DNA of 64,000 nucleotides from assembly GCF_018614575.1 (NCBI RefSeq), contig NZ_JAGGOJ010000005.1:186001-250000 (forward strand), given 5' to 3'. Below are positions 42,775 to 50,579 of the stretch, piece after piece. The notes beneath the pieces were generated by a model. It saw only the letters and a list, made by a program, of their open reading frames with translations, searched no databases and was not told where the DNA came from. The stretch comes from Streptomyces sp. ISL-10 (GTDB lineage Bacteria > Actinomycetota > Actinomycetes > Streptomycetales > Streptomycetaceae). The position numbers and the translations under genes are program-made. The stretch's first letter is position 1, and the number at the start of each line of letters is the position of its first letter.

Positions 42775-43137
42775 ATGGCGAAGAAGCTCGTGATCAAGGT
42801 GACCGCAGGTGCCGACGCACCCGAACGCTGCTCCCAGGCCTTCACCGTGGCGGCCGTCGCCGTCGCCAGCGGGGTGGACGTCTCGCTCTGGCTGACCGGG
42901 GAGTCCTCGTGGTTCGCGCTGCCCGGGCGCGCGGCGGAGTTCGAGCTGCCGCATGCCGCGCCGCTTCCCGACCTGCTCGAGTCGATCCTCGCGGGCGGGC
43001 GCATCACCTTGTGCACGCAGTGCGCGGCCCGGCGCGAGATCACGGAGAAGGACGTCCTGGAGGGCGTACGGATCGCGGGCGCGCAGGTGTTCGTCAGCGA
43101 GAGCGTGCAGGACGACGTGCAGGCGCTGGTCTACTGA
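42775..43137 (+). CDS. DsrE/DsrF-like (peroxiredoxin-fold) protein
   Basis: A 120-residue DsrE-family protein. MAKKLVIKVTAGADAPERCSQAFTVA is the N-terminal strand-loop-helix, and ITLCTQCAARREIT contains a CxxC in the position of the family's reactive Cys. The family handles sulfur transfer or binds small ligands. TACAGT (42762-42767) ends 7 nt before the ATG, indicating a leaderless mRNA. Its stop overlaps the end of the convergent DUF3099 gene by 7 bp. Confidence 0.87.
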   Translation: MAKKLVIKVTAGADAPERCSQAFTVAAVAVASGVDVSLWLTGESSWFALPGRAAEFELPHAAPLPDLLESILAGGRITLCTQCAARREITEKDVLEGVRIAGAQVFVSESVQDDVQALVY

Positions 43138-43394
43138 GGCGGCCTGCGCTTGCCGTCCAGTTCGTCCCACCACTCGTCCGACTTCGGGTCCCCGGACGGG
43201 TCGTCCCACCAGCGGTCGTCCGGGCCCCGCCGGTTGGCGACCATCGCCGCGATCGGTGGGATGACCATGGCGACGAGGCACATGCCGACGGCCACGGGCA
43301 CCGACCACAGCCGCACGACGGCCCAGGCGGAGACGAACAGGACGAGGCATCCACCCATCATCAACAGATAGTTGCGACGCCGTCGCGTGTACAT
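43131..43394 (-). CDS. DUF3099 family membrane protein
   Basis: An 87-residue membrane protein with two membrane helices (about 9-30 LLMMGGCLVLFVSAWAVV and 33-54 VPVAVGMCLVAMVIPPIAAMVA) and a Trp/Asp-rich C-terminal tail (DDRWWDDPSGDPKSDEWWDEL). It fits DUF3099, a common actinobacterial family of unknown role. ATG 43392-43394 chosen; the open frame to 43445 overlaps a terminator stem. Its 3' end overlaps the DsrE-like gene tail-to-tail. Confidence 0.83.
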   Translation of the reverse strand: MYTRRRRNYLLMMGGCLVLFVSAWAVVRLWSVPVAVGMCLVAMVIPPIAAMVANRRGPDDRWWDDPSGDPKSDEWWDELDGKRRPPQ

Positions 43395-43409
43395 GTCTTC
43401 AGCGTACGA

Positions 43410-43469
43410 CCGAAGGGCCGCACCTCGTTCCCGGTAAGCGTCCAACCCCCAGGAGGTGCGGCCCTTCGG
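43410..43469 (-). terminator. Terminator after the sulfurtransferase-DUF1416 operon
   Basis: 16-bp perfect arms (43410-43425 CCGAAGGGCCGCACCT with 43454-43469), 28-nt loop, 16 bp past the DUF1416 stop. It also lies in the DUF3099 upstream region. Confidence 0.7.
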
Positions 43470-43484
43470 CCGGTCAGTCGGCGA

Positions 43485-43772
43485 TCAGAGGGCGATCGCG
43501 ACCTCGGAGAGACCGCCCGTCTGCGCGACGACCGTACGGTCCGCCGTCGCGCCGGGGACCAGGGCGCGCACGGTCCACGTGCCCTCGGCCGCGTAGAAAC
43601 GGAACTGTCCCGTCGCCGAGGTCGGGACCTCGGCGGTGAACTCGCCAGTTGAGTCCAGCAGACGCACGTAGCCGGTCACCGGCTCGCCGTCGCGGGTCAC
43701 ATGGCCCTGGATCGTGGTCTCGCCGGGCTTGATCGTCGAGGCGTCGGGGCCGCCGGCCTTCGCTCCACACAT
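43485..43772 (-). CDS. sseC: DUF1416 protein (SseC-like)
   Basis: A 95-residue protein beginning MCGAKAGGPDAS, with Cys2 conserved in the family, and a beta-sandwich-like GETTIQGHVTRDGEPVTGYVRLLD. In mycobacteria sseC genes follow cysA2/cysA3 thiosulfate sulfurtransferases in exactly this arrangement. It is 39 bp after the sulfurtransferase gene and should be cotranscribed. Probably a sulfur-relay accessory, but the activity is unproven. Confidence 0.88.
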   Translation of the reverse strand: MCGAKAGGPDASTIKPGETTIQGHVTRDGEPVTGYVRLLDSTGEFTAEVPTSATGQFRFYAAEGTWTVRALVPGATADRTVVAQTGGLSEVAIAL

Positions 43773-43811
43773 GTCTTTACGTCCTTATGGTCGGGGGGTC
43801 GGGGCCCGGGA

Positions 43812-44651
43812 TTACTTGTTGGCGCCGAGCTCGATCGGCACGCCGACGAGGGAGCCGTACTCGGTCCAGGAACCGTCGTAGTTCTTGACGTTCTCGACAC
43901 CGAGCAGCTCGTGCAGCACGAACCAGGTCAGCGCGGAACGCTCACCGATACGGCAGTACGCGATGGTGTCCTTCGCCAGGTCGACCTGCTCCTCGGCGTA
44001 GAGCTCGCGGAGCTCCTCGTCCGACTTGAAGGTGCCGTCGTCGTTGGCGTTCTTCGACCAGGGGATGTTGCGGGCGCTCGGCACGTGGCCGGGACGCTGC
44101 GACTGCTCCTGCGGAAGGTGCGCCGGGGCGAGCAGCTTGCCGCTGAACTCGTCGGGCGAGCGCACGTCGACCAGGTTCTGGGCGCCGATCGCGGCCACGA
44201 CGTCGTCGCGGAAGGCACGGATCGAGCTGTCCTGGGGCTTGGCCTTGTACTCGGTGGCCGGGCGGGACGGAAGCTCGGCCACCAGGTCGCGGGAGTCGAG
44301 CTCCCACTTCTTGCGGCCGCCGTCGAGAAGGCGGACGTCGCTGTGGCCGTACAGCTTGAAGTACCAGAAGGCGTAGGAAGCGAACCAGTTGTTGTTGCCG
44401 CCGTAGAGGACGACGGTGGAGTCGTTCGCGATGCCCTTCGCCGACAGGAGCTTCTCGAAGCCCTCCTGGTCGATGAAGTCACGGCGGACCGGGTCCTGAA
44501 GATCCTTGGTCCAGTCGATGCGGATCGCGTTGCGGATGTGGTTCTTGTCGTACGCCGAGGTGTCCTCGTCGACCTCGACGATGACGACCTTCGGGTCGTC
44601 GATGTGGGCCTCGACCCAGTCGGCGTCTACCAGGACGTCGCTGCGGCTCAT
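43812..44651 (-). CDS. cysA: Thiosulfate sulfurtransferase (rhodanese, CysA/SseA type)
   Basis: A 279-residue double-rhodanese protein. The N-terminal inactive domain (about 5-125) ends with GGRKKWEL; the C-terminal catalytic domain has the active-site loop YCRIGERSALTW with Cys233. It moves sulfane sulfur from thiosulfate (or mercaptopyruvate) to cyanide or thiol acceptors. Many actinobacteria call it CysA, not the sulfate-ABC ATPase. GAGGAGAAG precedes ATG 44649-44651. A short Cys-containing leader ORF lies 148 bp upstream, pointing to control by cysteine. Confidence 0.93.
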   Translation of the reverse strand: MSRSDVLVDADWVEAHIDDPKVVIVEVDEDTSAYDKNHIRNAIRIDWTKDLQDPVRRDFIDQEGFEKLLSAKGIANDSTVVLYGGNNNWFASYAFWYFKLYGHSDVRLLDGGRKKWELDSRDLVAELPSRPATEYKAKPQDSSIRAFRDDVVAAIGAQNLVDVRSPDEFSGKLLAPAHLPQEQSQRPGHVPSARNIPWSKNANDDGTFKSDEELRELYAEEQVDLAKDTIAYCRIGERSALTWFVLHELLGVENVKNYDGSWTEYGSLVGVPIELGANK

Positions 44652-44799
44652 GCTTCTTCTCCTCCGGGGCAGTGTGCGGCGGTGGTGCGCGAGGGGTTGT
44701 GCGCGAGAGGTGTGCGGGTACGCGGGAGGCGCGTCGATCAGCACGGGGCGGCCCCGACAGAGGTCGAAGGGCCTGAGGGATACGGGGCTGGGAACCCGC

Positions 44800-44883
44800 T
44801 CAGACAGTGCGACAGAGCATGGCGGCGACGCGGCACAGGTCTACTGCCCGCCGCTTCGTGAGATCCGCCTGTCGCTGCTTCAT
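44800..44883 (-). CDS. Putative leader peptide with DLCRVAAMLCR motif
   Basis: A 27-codon ORF, ATG 44881-44883 to TGA 44800-44802, ending DLCRVAAMLCRTV. It resembles the short Streptomyces leader peptides found before sulfur genes (pattern H/A-V-D-L-x-R-V-x-A-x-L-C-R). Two Cys codons (TGC, TGT) lie near the end, suited to cysteine-dependent ribosome stalling. Promoter: GTGACA (44920-44915) and TACGAT (44896-44891), spacer 18; TACGAT ends 7 nt before ATG, so the ORF would be read from a leaderless mRNA. It is followed after about 150 nt by the sulfurtransferase gene. Confidence 0.8.
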   Translation of the reverse strand: MKQRQADLTKRRAVDLCRVAAMLCRTV

Positions 44884-45192
44884 GGGACCGATCGTAGGGA
44901 CGAGTCGGCGGCCGTGTCACCGGCGTGTCGTATGGTGAGACGCGATCGTCCACTATGCGGGACGAGAGGCGGGCCAACAGGGCCGCCCGTCGTCCGGCCC
45001 GGGCTCGAGCGCGTGTCCCCTCCTGCCCACCGGACACAGCCGTCTCACGATGCGGCCACTGCTCTCGCCAGGCCGCCTCCCGGCCGGAGATCGCAGCCGG
45101 TCGGCGCCCACCGGCCACCACTGGCGCGGAGGCTCTCAGCCCGCCGAGAGCCCAGCCCTCGGCGCCCACCGGCCGCCCTGTCACGGGAGGAC
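44884..45192. promoter_or_regulatory. Intergenic region: leader-peptide promoter, otherwise empty
   Basis: The left end holds the -10 TACGAT (44891-44896, minus) and -35 GTGACA (44915-44920, minus) for the leader ORF. The remaining about 270 bp between these and the DUF2993 stop show no gene or clear repeat beyond GGCGCCCACCGGCC copies at 45105-45175. Confidence 0.65.
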
Positions 45193-45942
45193 TCAGCCCG
45201 TCAGCGCCACGTCCCGGCCCGTGCCCGAGAACCGCAGCCCCTGGTCCGTCACGCCCACCTTGTCCAGCGTGATGCTCGACGGCAGGCCGTCGATCTTCAG
45301 GTCGTAGTCCACGGCCTCGCGCAGCTTCGCGTCGAAGCCCGGCAGGGGCAGCCGGGGCAGTTCCTCCGCCTTCAGCCGCACCGTGGCGCCGTCGCTCAGG
45401 CTGACCGTGCTGTACGTGCTGACCTGCCGGTCACCGAGCAGCGCCTTCACCGTGCCGGACACCGGTATGCCCGCCCCCTCCAGCAGCCCGGTGAGCGGAC
45501 CTGTCACCTTGACCTGCCCCTTCGTGGCCCGCTCGGGACCGGCGTAGCCGACCGTGGCGCCCCTGGGGGCCGCCTTGGTCAGATCCGCGTACGCGATACG
45601 CGCCGAACCGTCGGCCCGGCCGGCGGTCGCGGACGAGAAGCTGCCGTCGACGCGCACGTCGCGCAGCTCGGCCTTCACCTCGGTGACATTGACCTCACGG
45701 CCGCCCGCGGTGGCCGTTATGCCGGCGAGGCTCACATCGACCTCGTCCAGCTCCTTGCCCATCACCTGGGTGAGGAACGGGAAGCCGCCGATCGACACCT
45801 CCGGCGTCGACGCCAGGCCCTGACTGCTTTTGATCCTGTCGGCCGCCTCGGACTCGGCCAGATTGACCGCCAGCCGGTCGGCGGCGACGAAAAGGCCGCC
45901 GAGGACCACGGCCACGATCAGCAGTATTCGCAGTGCTCGCAT
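45193..45942 (-). CDS. DUF2993 (LmeA-like) envelope protein
   Basis: A 249-residue protein with an N-terminal signal anchor (about 3-25, LRILLIVAVVLGGLFVAADRLAV) and a DUF2993 domain (VSIGGFPFLTQVMGKELDEVDVSLAGI is the family signature). Mycobacterial LmeA of this family is a phosphatidylinositol-mannoside/lipid-binding envelope factor. I chose ATG 45940-45942; the open frame to 46059 is Arg/Gly-rich. Role in Streptomyces is unknown. Confidence 0.85.
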   Translation of the reverse strand: MRALRILLIVAVVLGGLFVAADRLAVNLAESEAADRIKSSQGLASTPEVSIGGFPFLTQVMGKELDEVDVSLAGITATAGGREVNVTEVKAELRDVRVDGSFSSATAGRADGSARIAYADLTKAAPRGATVGYAGPERATKGQVKVTGPLTGLLEGAGIPVSGTVKALLGDRQVSTYSTVSLSDGATVRLKAEELPRLPLPGFDAKLREAVDYDLKIDGLPSSITLDKVGVTDQGLRFSGTGRDVALTG

Positions 45943-46111
45943 TGCTCGGTGTCCCCCACCCTGTCCCTGGCCCTGTCCTGTCGGCCCCCGGTCGCCCACG
46001 GGCGTGAATCGGTCCGGACGACGCCGTCTGCACATTGATCGACGTCCGGGACCCGGCAAAGGTTCCGCCGCGCACCCGAACCGCCGGGCCTGCCGCGTAC
46101 CAGGACGGTGC

Positions 46112-47236
46112 TCAGACCAGTGCGCGGCCGAGCAGGTACACCGCGGGGGCCGCGGCCGTCAGCGGCAGCGCCACTCCCGCCGTCATGTGCACGAAACGGG
46201 ACGGGTAGTCGTAGCTCGCCACCCGCAGGCCGATCAGCGCACAGGCGCCGGAGGCGAACCCGAGCAGCGCGCCCGCGGACCCCACGCCGGTCGGCCCGCC
46301 GACGGCGATGCCCGCCCCGGCGGCGGCCGACAGCGACACCACCACGGAGACCACGCCCGGCAGCGGCAGCGCACGGGCGACGGCGGCCACGGCGACGGCG
46401 ATCGCGCCGACCGTCACCGCGTCGGGCGAGGCGGCGAGAAATCCCGTGGCCAGGATCGCCAGCGCCGCCGACGCGACCGTCGCCATCAGCCCGGACATCC
46501 TCTCGTCCGCGCTGGCGTGGCTGCGCAGTTGCAGCACGAGGGTGAGCAGCACCCACACCCCGAGCGTGCCGATGATCGCGGCCGGGGCGTTGTCCCTGCC
46601 GACCGCGAGCAGCGCTGCATCGGCGGCCAGTCCGCCCGCGAAGGCCAGGGCGATGCCCTGCCGGGCGGGCCACATGCCGTTCAGCCGGAACCAGCCGGCC
46701 GCGGTGACCGCCTGGAGCAGCACGAGCGGCACGAGCAGCGCGTACGTGCCGAGGGCCGCGCCGCCGGCGACCAGCAGACCGAGCACGGCGGTCAGCCCTG
46801 CGGGCTGCACACCGGGGGCGATGATCGGCGAGCGCCCCTCGGCGCGGGCCCGCTGCGCCGCCGTGAGCCGCGTCTGCGCACCGTTCTCGGGCGCGGCCTC
46901 GGCATCGGGAGCGGGAGGAGCGGAAGTGGAAGCGGTCGGAGCGCCATGTGGCCCGTTCTCGGGCGGCAGCGCGGCCGCCGTGGCGTGCTGCGGCGGCGGG
47001 CCGGCGGCGTCCGCCGCTGCGTGGGGCTGCACGACCGGCTGGTACTGGGTGTCCCAGGTGTCGCCCTGCCAGGTCTGCGTCGCACCGGCGTCCTGGTAGG
47101 GCTGCTGCGCGTACGCGTCCTGGTGGCCCTGGTACGGCTCCGGTTGCTGTTGCTGTTGCGGTTGCTGTTGCGGCTGCTGCCCGTACGGCTCGTACGTCCC
47201 GTAGGAGCCGTACGGATACTGCTGATCGCTGCTCAT
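46112..47236 (-). CDS. Q/Y-rich N-terminal tail, polytopic membrane protein
   Basis: A 374-residue protein. Residues 1-135 are a low-complexity Gln/Pro/Tyr-rich cytoplasmic segment (including QQPQQQPQQQQQPEP) and 150-374 contain about eight hydrophobic helices (such as AVLGLLVAGGAALGTYALLVPLVLL). No motif recognised; the transmembrane part resembles short integral membrane proteins annotated hypothetical in Streptomyces. ATG 47234-47236 is 10 bp after the MoaD-like stop, so the two are cotranscribed. Confidence 0.82.
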   Translation of the reverse strand: MSSDQQYPYGSYGTYEPYGQQPQQQPQQQQQPEPYQGHQDAYAQQPYQDAGATQTWQGDTWDTQYQPVVQPHAAADAAGPPPQHATAAALPPENGPHGAPTASTSAPPAPDAEAAPENGAQTRLTAAQRARAEGRSPIIAPGVQPAGLTAVLGLLVAGGAALGTYALLVPLVLLQAVTAAGWFRLNGMWPARQGIALAFAGGLAADAALLAVGRDNAPAAIIGTLGVWVLLTLVLQLRSHASADERMSGLMATVASAALAILATGFLAASPDAVTVGAIAVAVAAVARALPLPGVVSVVVSLSAAAGAGIAVGGPTGVGSAGALLGFASGACALIGLRVASYDYPSRFVHMTAGVALPLTAAAPAVYLLGRALV

Positions 47237-47246
47237 GCTGTGCGGT

Positions 47247-47501
47247 TCACCCTCCTGCGAACGGCGGGAGCACCTCGACCGTGCCGCCCTCGGCAAGCCG
47301 TACGGTCTCATGGCTCCGGGTCCCGACGGGGTCACCGTCGACGAGGAACGAACACCGACGGAGTACCTGGGTCAGCTCGCCCGGGTGCCGTTCGCGCACG
47401 GCGTCGAGCGCCTCGGCGAGCGTCCCCGCGGTGTACGGCTCCTCCGCGACGCCGGCCGCCGCCTTGGCCGCTGCCCAGTAGCGGATGGTCCCCGCTGCCA
47501 T
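47247..47501 (-). CDS. MoaD/ThiS-family ubiquitin-like protein
   Basis: An 84-residue beta-grasp protein that ends in the functional PPFAGG di-Gly needed for adenylation and thiocarboxylation. The N-terminal TIRYWAAAKAAAG and central LRRCSFLVDGDPV are MoaD-like. It could be molybdopterin-synthase small subunit or a sulfur carrier for another pathway; no moa or thi gene is nearby. ATG 47499-47501 is preceded by GAGGAG. Confidence 0.87.
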   Translation of the reverse strand: MAAGTIRYWAAAKAAAGVAEEPYTAGTLAEALDAVRERHPGELTQVLRRCSFLVDGDPVGTRSHETVRLAEGGTVEVLPPFAGG

Positions 47502-47530
47502 AGCGGCACTCCTCTCATTCGTGTCGCGCC

Positions 47531-47576
47531 GCTCTCCATCATGGGTCATGCGCCGAGCTCTCCATCATGGATCATG
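47531..47576. repeat. Direct repeat before the MoaD-like gene
   Basis: GCTCTCCATCATGGGTCATG (47531-47550) and GCTCTCCATCATGGATCATG (47557-47576): 19 of 20 identical, 26-bp period, ending inside the hydrolase stop region. Confidence 0.8.
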
Positions 47577-48384
47577 TCCCGAGCAGCCAGTCCGCCAGGC
47601 GGACGAGCAACGCCTCGTCGGCGGCGTTCTCGGCGTGGCCCATGCCCACTTCCAGCCACAGTTCGGCCGATCCTCCCGTCGCCGCGGCCGCCAGCATGCG
47701 CGGGTGGTCGAGCGGGAAGTACGGGTCGCGGTCGCCGTGGACGATCAGCAGCGGAGTCGGTGCGATCAAGGGGACGGCCTCGACCGGGGACAGCGGGACG
47801 GGGTCCCAGCTCTCGGGGTGGATACGGGTGCGGAAACCGTAGCGGCCCACCAGCCGGCCGACCGGGCGTGAGACGACCCAATGGAGACGGCGCATCGGGG
47901 CCGTACCCCGGTAGTACCAGCGGGCGGGGGCGCTCACGGCGGCCACCGCGTCGGTCCGCGCTTCCATGCGCCCCCCGTGCTTCTCCGCTTTCTCGGCGCT
48001 GTGCGCCGCTTCTTTCTCCGCCCTCTCCGCGCTGTGCGCCCCGTACATCGCCGCATGGCGCAGGACGACGGAGCCGCCCATGGAGAAGCCGACCGTCACC
48101 ACCCTGGCGTAGCCGAGCGAGCGGGCCCACTCCACCGCGGCGACCAGGTCGAGCACCTCACGGTCGCCCACGGTCGAACGCCCTCCGGAGCGGCCGTGCC
48201 CACGGAACGAGAAGGTCACCACCCCCGCCCGCCGCGCGAGGACCCCGGCCGCGCGCCGCACCGCGGGCCGGTCGACGGAGCCGGTGAAACCGTGTGCGAC
48301 CACGATCGCCGTCGTGGCCGGACCGGCCGTGCACGGTTCGTGGAGTGCCTCGATGGGCACCCCGTCACGGGCGCGCAGTGTCAC
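47572..48384 (-). CDS. Alpha/beta hydrolase
   Basis: A 270-residue serine hydrolase. Oxyanion HGFTGSVDRP, nucleophile elbow GFSMGGSVV (Ser near 100), acid in VHGDRDPYFP and His in GMGHAENAA form a complete catalytic triad. A charged insertion (AHSAERAEKEAAHSAEKAEK, about 115-135) separates core and cap. GTG 48382-48384 is the best start, though it has no SD. It runs leftward to the MoaD-like gene. Divergent from glnR; substrate unknown. Confidence 0.85.
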   Translation of the reverse strand: MTLRARDGVPIEALHEPCTAGPATTAIVVAHGFTGSVDRPAVRRAAGVLARRAGVVTFSFRGHGRSGGRSTVGDREVLDLVAAVEWARSLGYARVVTVGFSMGGSVVLRHAAMYGAHSAERAEKEAAHSAEKAEKHGGRMEARTDAVAAVSAPARWYYRGTAPMRRLHWVVSRPVGRLVGRYGFRTRIHPESWDPVPLSPVEAVPLIAPTPLLIVHGDRDPYFPLDHPRMLAAAATGGSAELWLEVGMGHAENAADEALLVRLADWLLGT

Positions 48385-48490
48385 GCGCCGGGGGCCGGGC
48401 GGGGACGCGGATGTGTCCGCCGGGACGGGAGTCGATCGTGGAAAAGTCCACAGTATGAAATCGGCCCTCTTCCGTGGAACTCATGTGGGC

Positions 48491-48544
48491 TATTCTGCTG
48501 GGCAGAGGATCCGGGCAATGCCGCCCCCGGGTCCTTTTGTGTTT
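48491..48544 (+). promoter_or_regulatory. glnR leader: -10-like TATTCT and terminator-like hairpin with T-run
   Basis: TATTCT (48491-48496) is a plausible -10. Downstream, GGATCCGGG (48507-48515) pairs with CCCGGGTCC (48526-48534; one T-G pair), loop 10, followed by TTTTGTGTTT (48535-48544): a full intrinsic-terminator structure. Both flanking genes are transcribed away from it, so no upstream transcript needs ending. It therefore looks like an attenuator, or the end of a short RNA, in the 5' leader of glnR. Confidence 0.5.
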
Positions 48545-48660
48545 CCGACCGTTGTTACGGCCGGGTGAACGCAGACTCACAAGGCTCTCTGGCGCGAGGG
48601 AGCCGCCGTACGAAGCAGTGCCGCACGCGTCCTCGCAGGGACCGAGGAGGAACCGACGTC

Positions 48661-48756
48661 ATGGACGAGCGAACCGAGCACCGAACCGAGCACCGATCCG
48701 AGCACCGATCCGTATACGTGGACCGCAAGGCGATCCAGGCGGGTGGAATCCGATGA
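48661..48756 (+). CDS. Small ORF upstream of, and overlapping, glnR
   Basis: A 31-codon ORF behind a strong GAGGAGG (ATG 48661-48663). It has an [12 protein letters not shown] repeat and ends [15 protein letters not shown], with its TGA (48754-48756) overlapping the glnR ATG (48753-48755). This arrangement implies translational coupling to glnR. The peptide may be regulatory, or this may be a decayed N-terminal extension. Expression is unproven. Confidence 0.5.
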   Translation: MDERTEHRTEHRSEHRSVYVDRKAIQAGGIR

Positions 48757-49532
48757 GCTCTCTGCTGCTCCTCACCAATGCTCTCCAGCCGTCGACGGAG
48801 GTGCTCCCCGCCCTCGGCCTGCTGCTGCACAACGTACGGGTGGCCCCCGCCGAGGGCCCGGCCCTCGTCGACACCCCGGGTGCCGACGTGATCCTGGTGG
48901 ACGGCCGCCGCGACCTGCCGCAGGTGCGTTCCCTGTGCCAGCTGCTGCGCTCCACCGGGCCGGGCTGCCCGCTGATCCTCGTCGTCACCGAGGGCGGGCT
49001 GGCCGCCGTCACCGCCGACTGGGGCATCGACGACGTCCTGCTCGACACCGCGGGCCCCGCCGAGGTCGAGGCGCGGCTGCGGCTCGCGACGGGCCGCCAG
49101 CAGATCACCTCCGACGACTCCCCCATGGAGATCCGCAACGGCGATCTGTCGGTGGACGAGGCGACGTACAGCGCCAAGCTGAAGGGGCGGGTCCTGGACC
49201 TGACCTTCAAGGAGTTCGAGCTCCTCAAATACCTGGCCCAGCACCCGGGCCGGGTCTTCACCCGCGCCCAGCTGCTCCAGGAGGTCTGGGGCTACGACTA
49301 CTTCGGCGGCACGCGCACGGTCGACGTCCACGTGCGGCGGCTGCGCGCCAAGCTCGGTCCCGAGCACGAGTCCCTGATCGGAACCGTACGGAACGTGGGC
49401 TACCGCTTCGTCGCCCCGGAGAAGGTCGAACGCGCTGCCGAAGAGGCCAAGGCGAAGGCCGCCGTGGCCGTCGCCCAGACGGAGGACGCCCCTGAAGTGG
49501 AGGAAGCGGCCGTCCGCCCTGCCCAGAGGTAG
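48753..49532 (+). CDS. glnR: Global nitrogen regulator GlnR
   Basis: A 259-residue OmpR-type regulator. The N-terminal atypical receiver starts [20 protein letters not shown]; Asp50 is kept but the surrounding acidic pocket and downstream Thr/Lys are absent, as in GlnR, which is not phosphorylated. The winged-helix C-terminus (about 130-225) has [20 protein letters not shown] and a recognition helix before [10 protein letters not shown]. It controls glnA, amtB and nir genes. A GGTGGA SD overlaps the small upstream ORF. No sensor kinase is adjacent. Confidence 0.95.
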   Translation: MSSLLLLTNALQPSTEVLPALGLLLHNVRVAPAEGPALVDTPGADVILVDGRRDLPQVRSLCQLLRSTGPGCPLILVVTEGGLAAVTADWGIDDVLLDTAGPAEVEARLRLATGRQQITSDDSPMEIRNGDLSVDEATYSAKLKGRVLDLTFKEFELLKYLAQHPGRVFTRAQLLQEVWGYDYFGGTRTVDVHVRRLRAKLGPEHESLIGTVRNVGYRFVAPEKVERAAEEAKAKAAVAVAQTEDAPEVEEAAVRPAQR

Positions 49533-49556
49533 GTCACCCCGCGTAGACTGCGCGCC

Positions 49557-50579
49557 GTGGCCAAGGTGACGCGGGACGACGTAGCAAGACTGGCGGGTAC
49601 TTCGACCGCCGTTGTCAGCTACGTCATCAACAACGGACCCCGGCCGGTCGCCCCGGCCACGCGCGAGCGGGTTCTCGCAGCGATCAAGGAGCTGGGCTAC
49701 CGGCCGGACAGGGTCGCGCAGGCGATGGCCTCGCGGCGGACGGACCTCATAGGCATGATCGTGCCGGACGCCCGGCAGCCGTTCTTCGCCGAAATGGCGC
49801 ATGCGGTCGAACAGGCCGCGGCCGAGCGCGGAAAAATGGTGCTCGTCGGCAATTCGGACTACCGCGACGAGCGCGAGGTCCACTATCTGCGGGCGTTCCT
49901 CGGAATGCGCGTCTCGGGATTGATCCTGGTCAGCCAGGGCATGAGCGAGCGGGCCGCGGCCGAGATCGAGGCGTGGGACGCGAGGGTCGTGCTGCTGCAC
50001 GAGCGGCCCGAGGCGATCGACGACGTCGCGGTCGTGACGGACGACATCGGCGGTGCGCAGCTCGCGACGCGGCATCTGCTGGAGCACGGCCACGAGTACG
50101 TCGCCTGTCTCGGCGGTGTCGAGTCGACCCCCGCGATCGGCGACCCGGTCGCCGACCACGTCGAGGGCTGGCGCCGTGCGATGAAGGAGTCCGGGCGCTC
50201 GACGGACGGCCGGCTCTTCGAGGCGCCGTACAACCGCTACGACGCCTACCGGATCGCGCTGCAGATCCTGTCGGGGCCGAACCGGCCCCCGGCGATCTTC
50301 TGCTCGACGGACGACCAGGCCTTCGGCGTGCTGCGGGCGGCGCGGGAGCTGCGGATCGACGTACCGGGCGAGCTGGCGGTGGCCGGCTTCGACGACGTGA
50401 AGGAAGCGGCGCTGACGGATCCGCCGCTGACGACGATCTCCTCGGACCGGCCGGCGATGGCCCGCGCCGCGGTGGACCTGGTCCTGGACGACGGCCTGCG
50501 GGTGGCGGGCTCGCGCCGCGAACGCGTGAAGCTCTTCCCCTCGGGCCTGGTCATCCGCCGCTCCTGCGGCTGCGGCTGA
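49557..50579 (+). CDS. LacI family transcriptional regulator
   Basis: A 340-residue LacI regulator. HTH with [20 protein letters not shown] at the N-terminus and hinge helix [18 protein letters not shown]. The periplasmic-binding-like C-domain contains [13 protein letters not shown] and [21 protein letters not shown]. The C-terminal RRSCGCG is unusual for LacI and has two Cys. TAGACT (49544-49549) ends 7 nt before GTG 49557, so the mRNA is leaderless. Sugar ligand unknown; no transporter is adjacent, though msiK lies 46 kb away. Confidence 0.9.
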   Translation: MAKVTRDDVARLAGTSTAVVSYVINNGPRPVAPATRERVLAAIKELGYRPDRVAQAMASRRTDLIGMIVPDARQPFFAEMAHAVEQAAAERGKMVLVGNSDYRDEREVHYLRAFLGMRVSGLILVSQGMSERAAAEIEAWDARVVLLHERPEAIDDVAVVTDDIGGAQLATRHLLEHGHEYVACLGGVESTPAIGDPVADHVEGWRRAMKESGRSTDGRLFEAPYNRYDAYRIALQILSGPNRPPAIFCSTDDQAFGVLRAARELRIDVPGELAVAGFDDVKEAALTDPPLTTISSDRPAMARAAVDLVLDDGLRVAGSRRERVKLFPSGLVIRRSCGCG

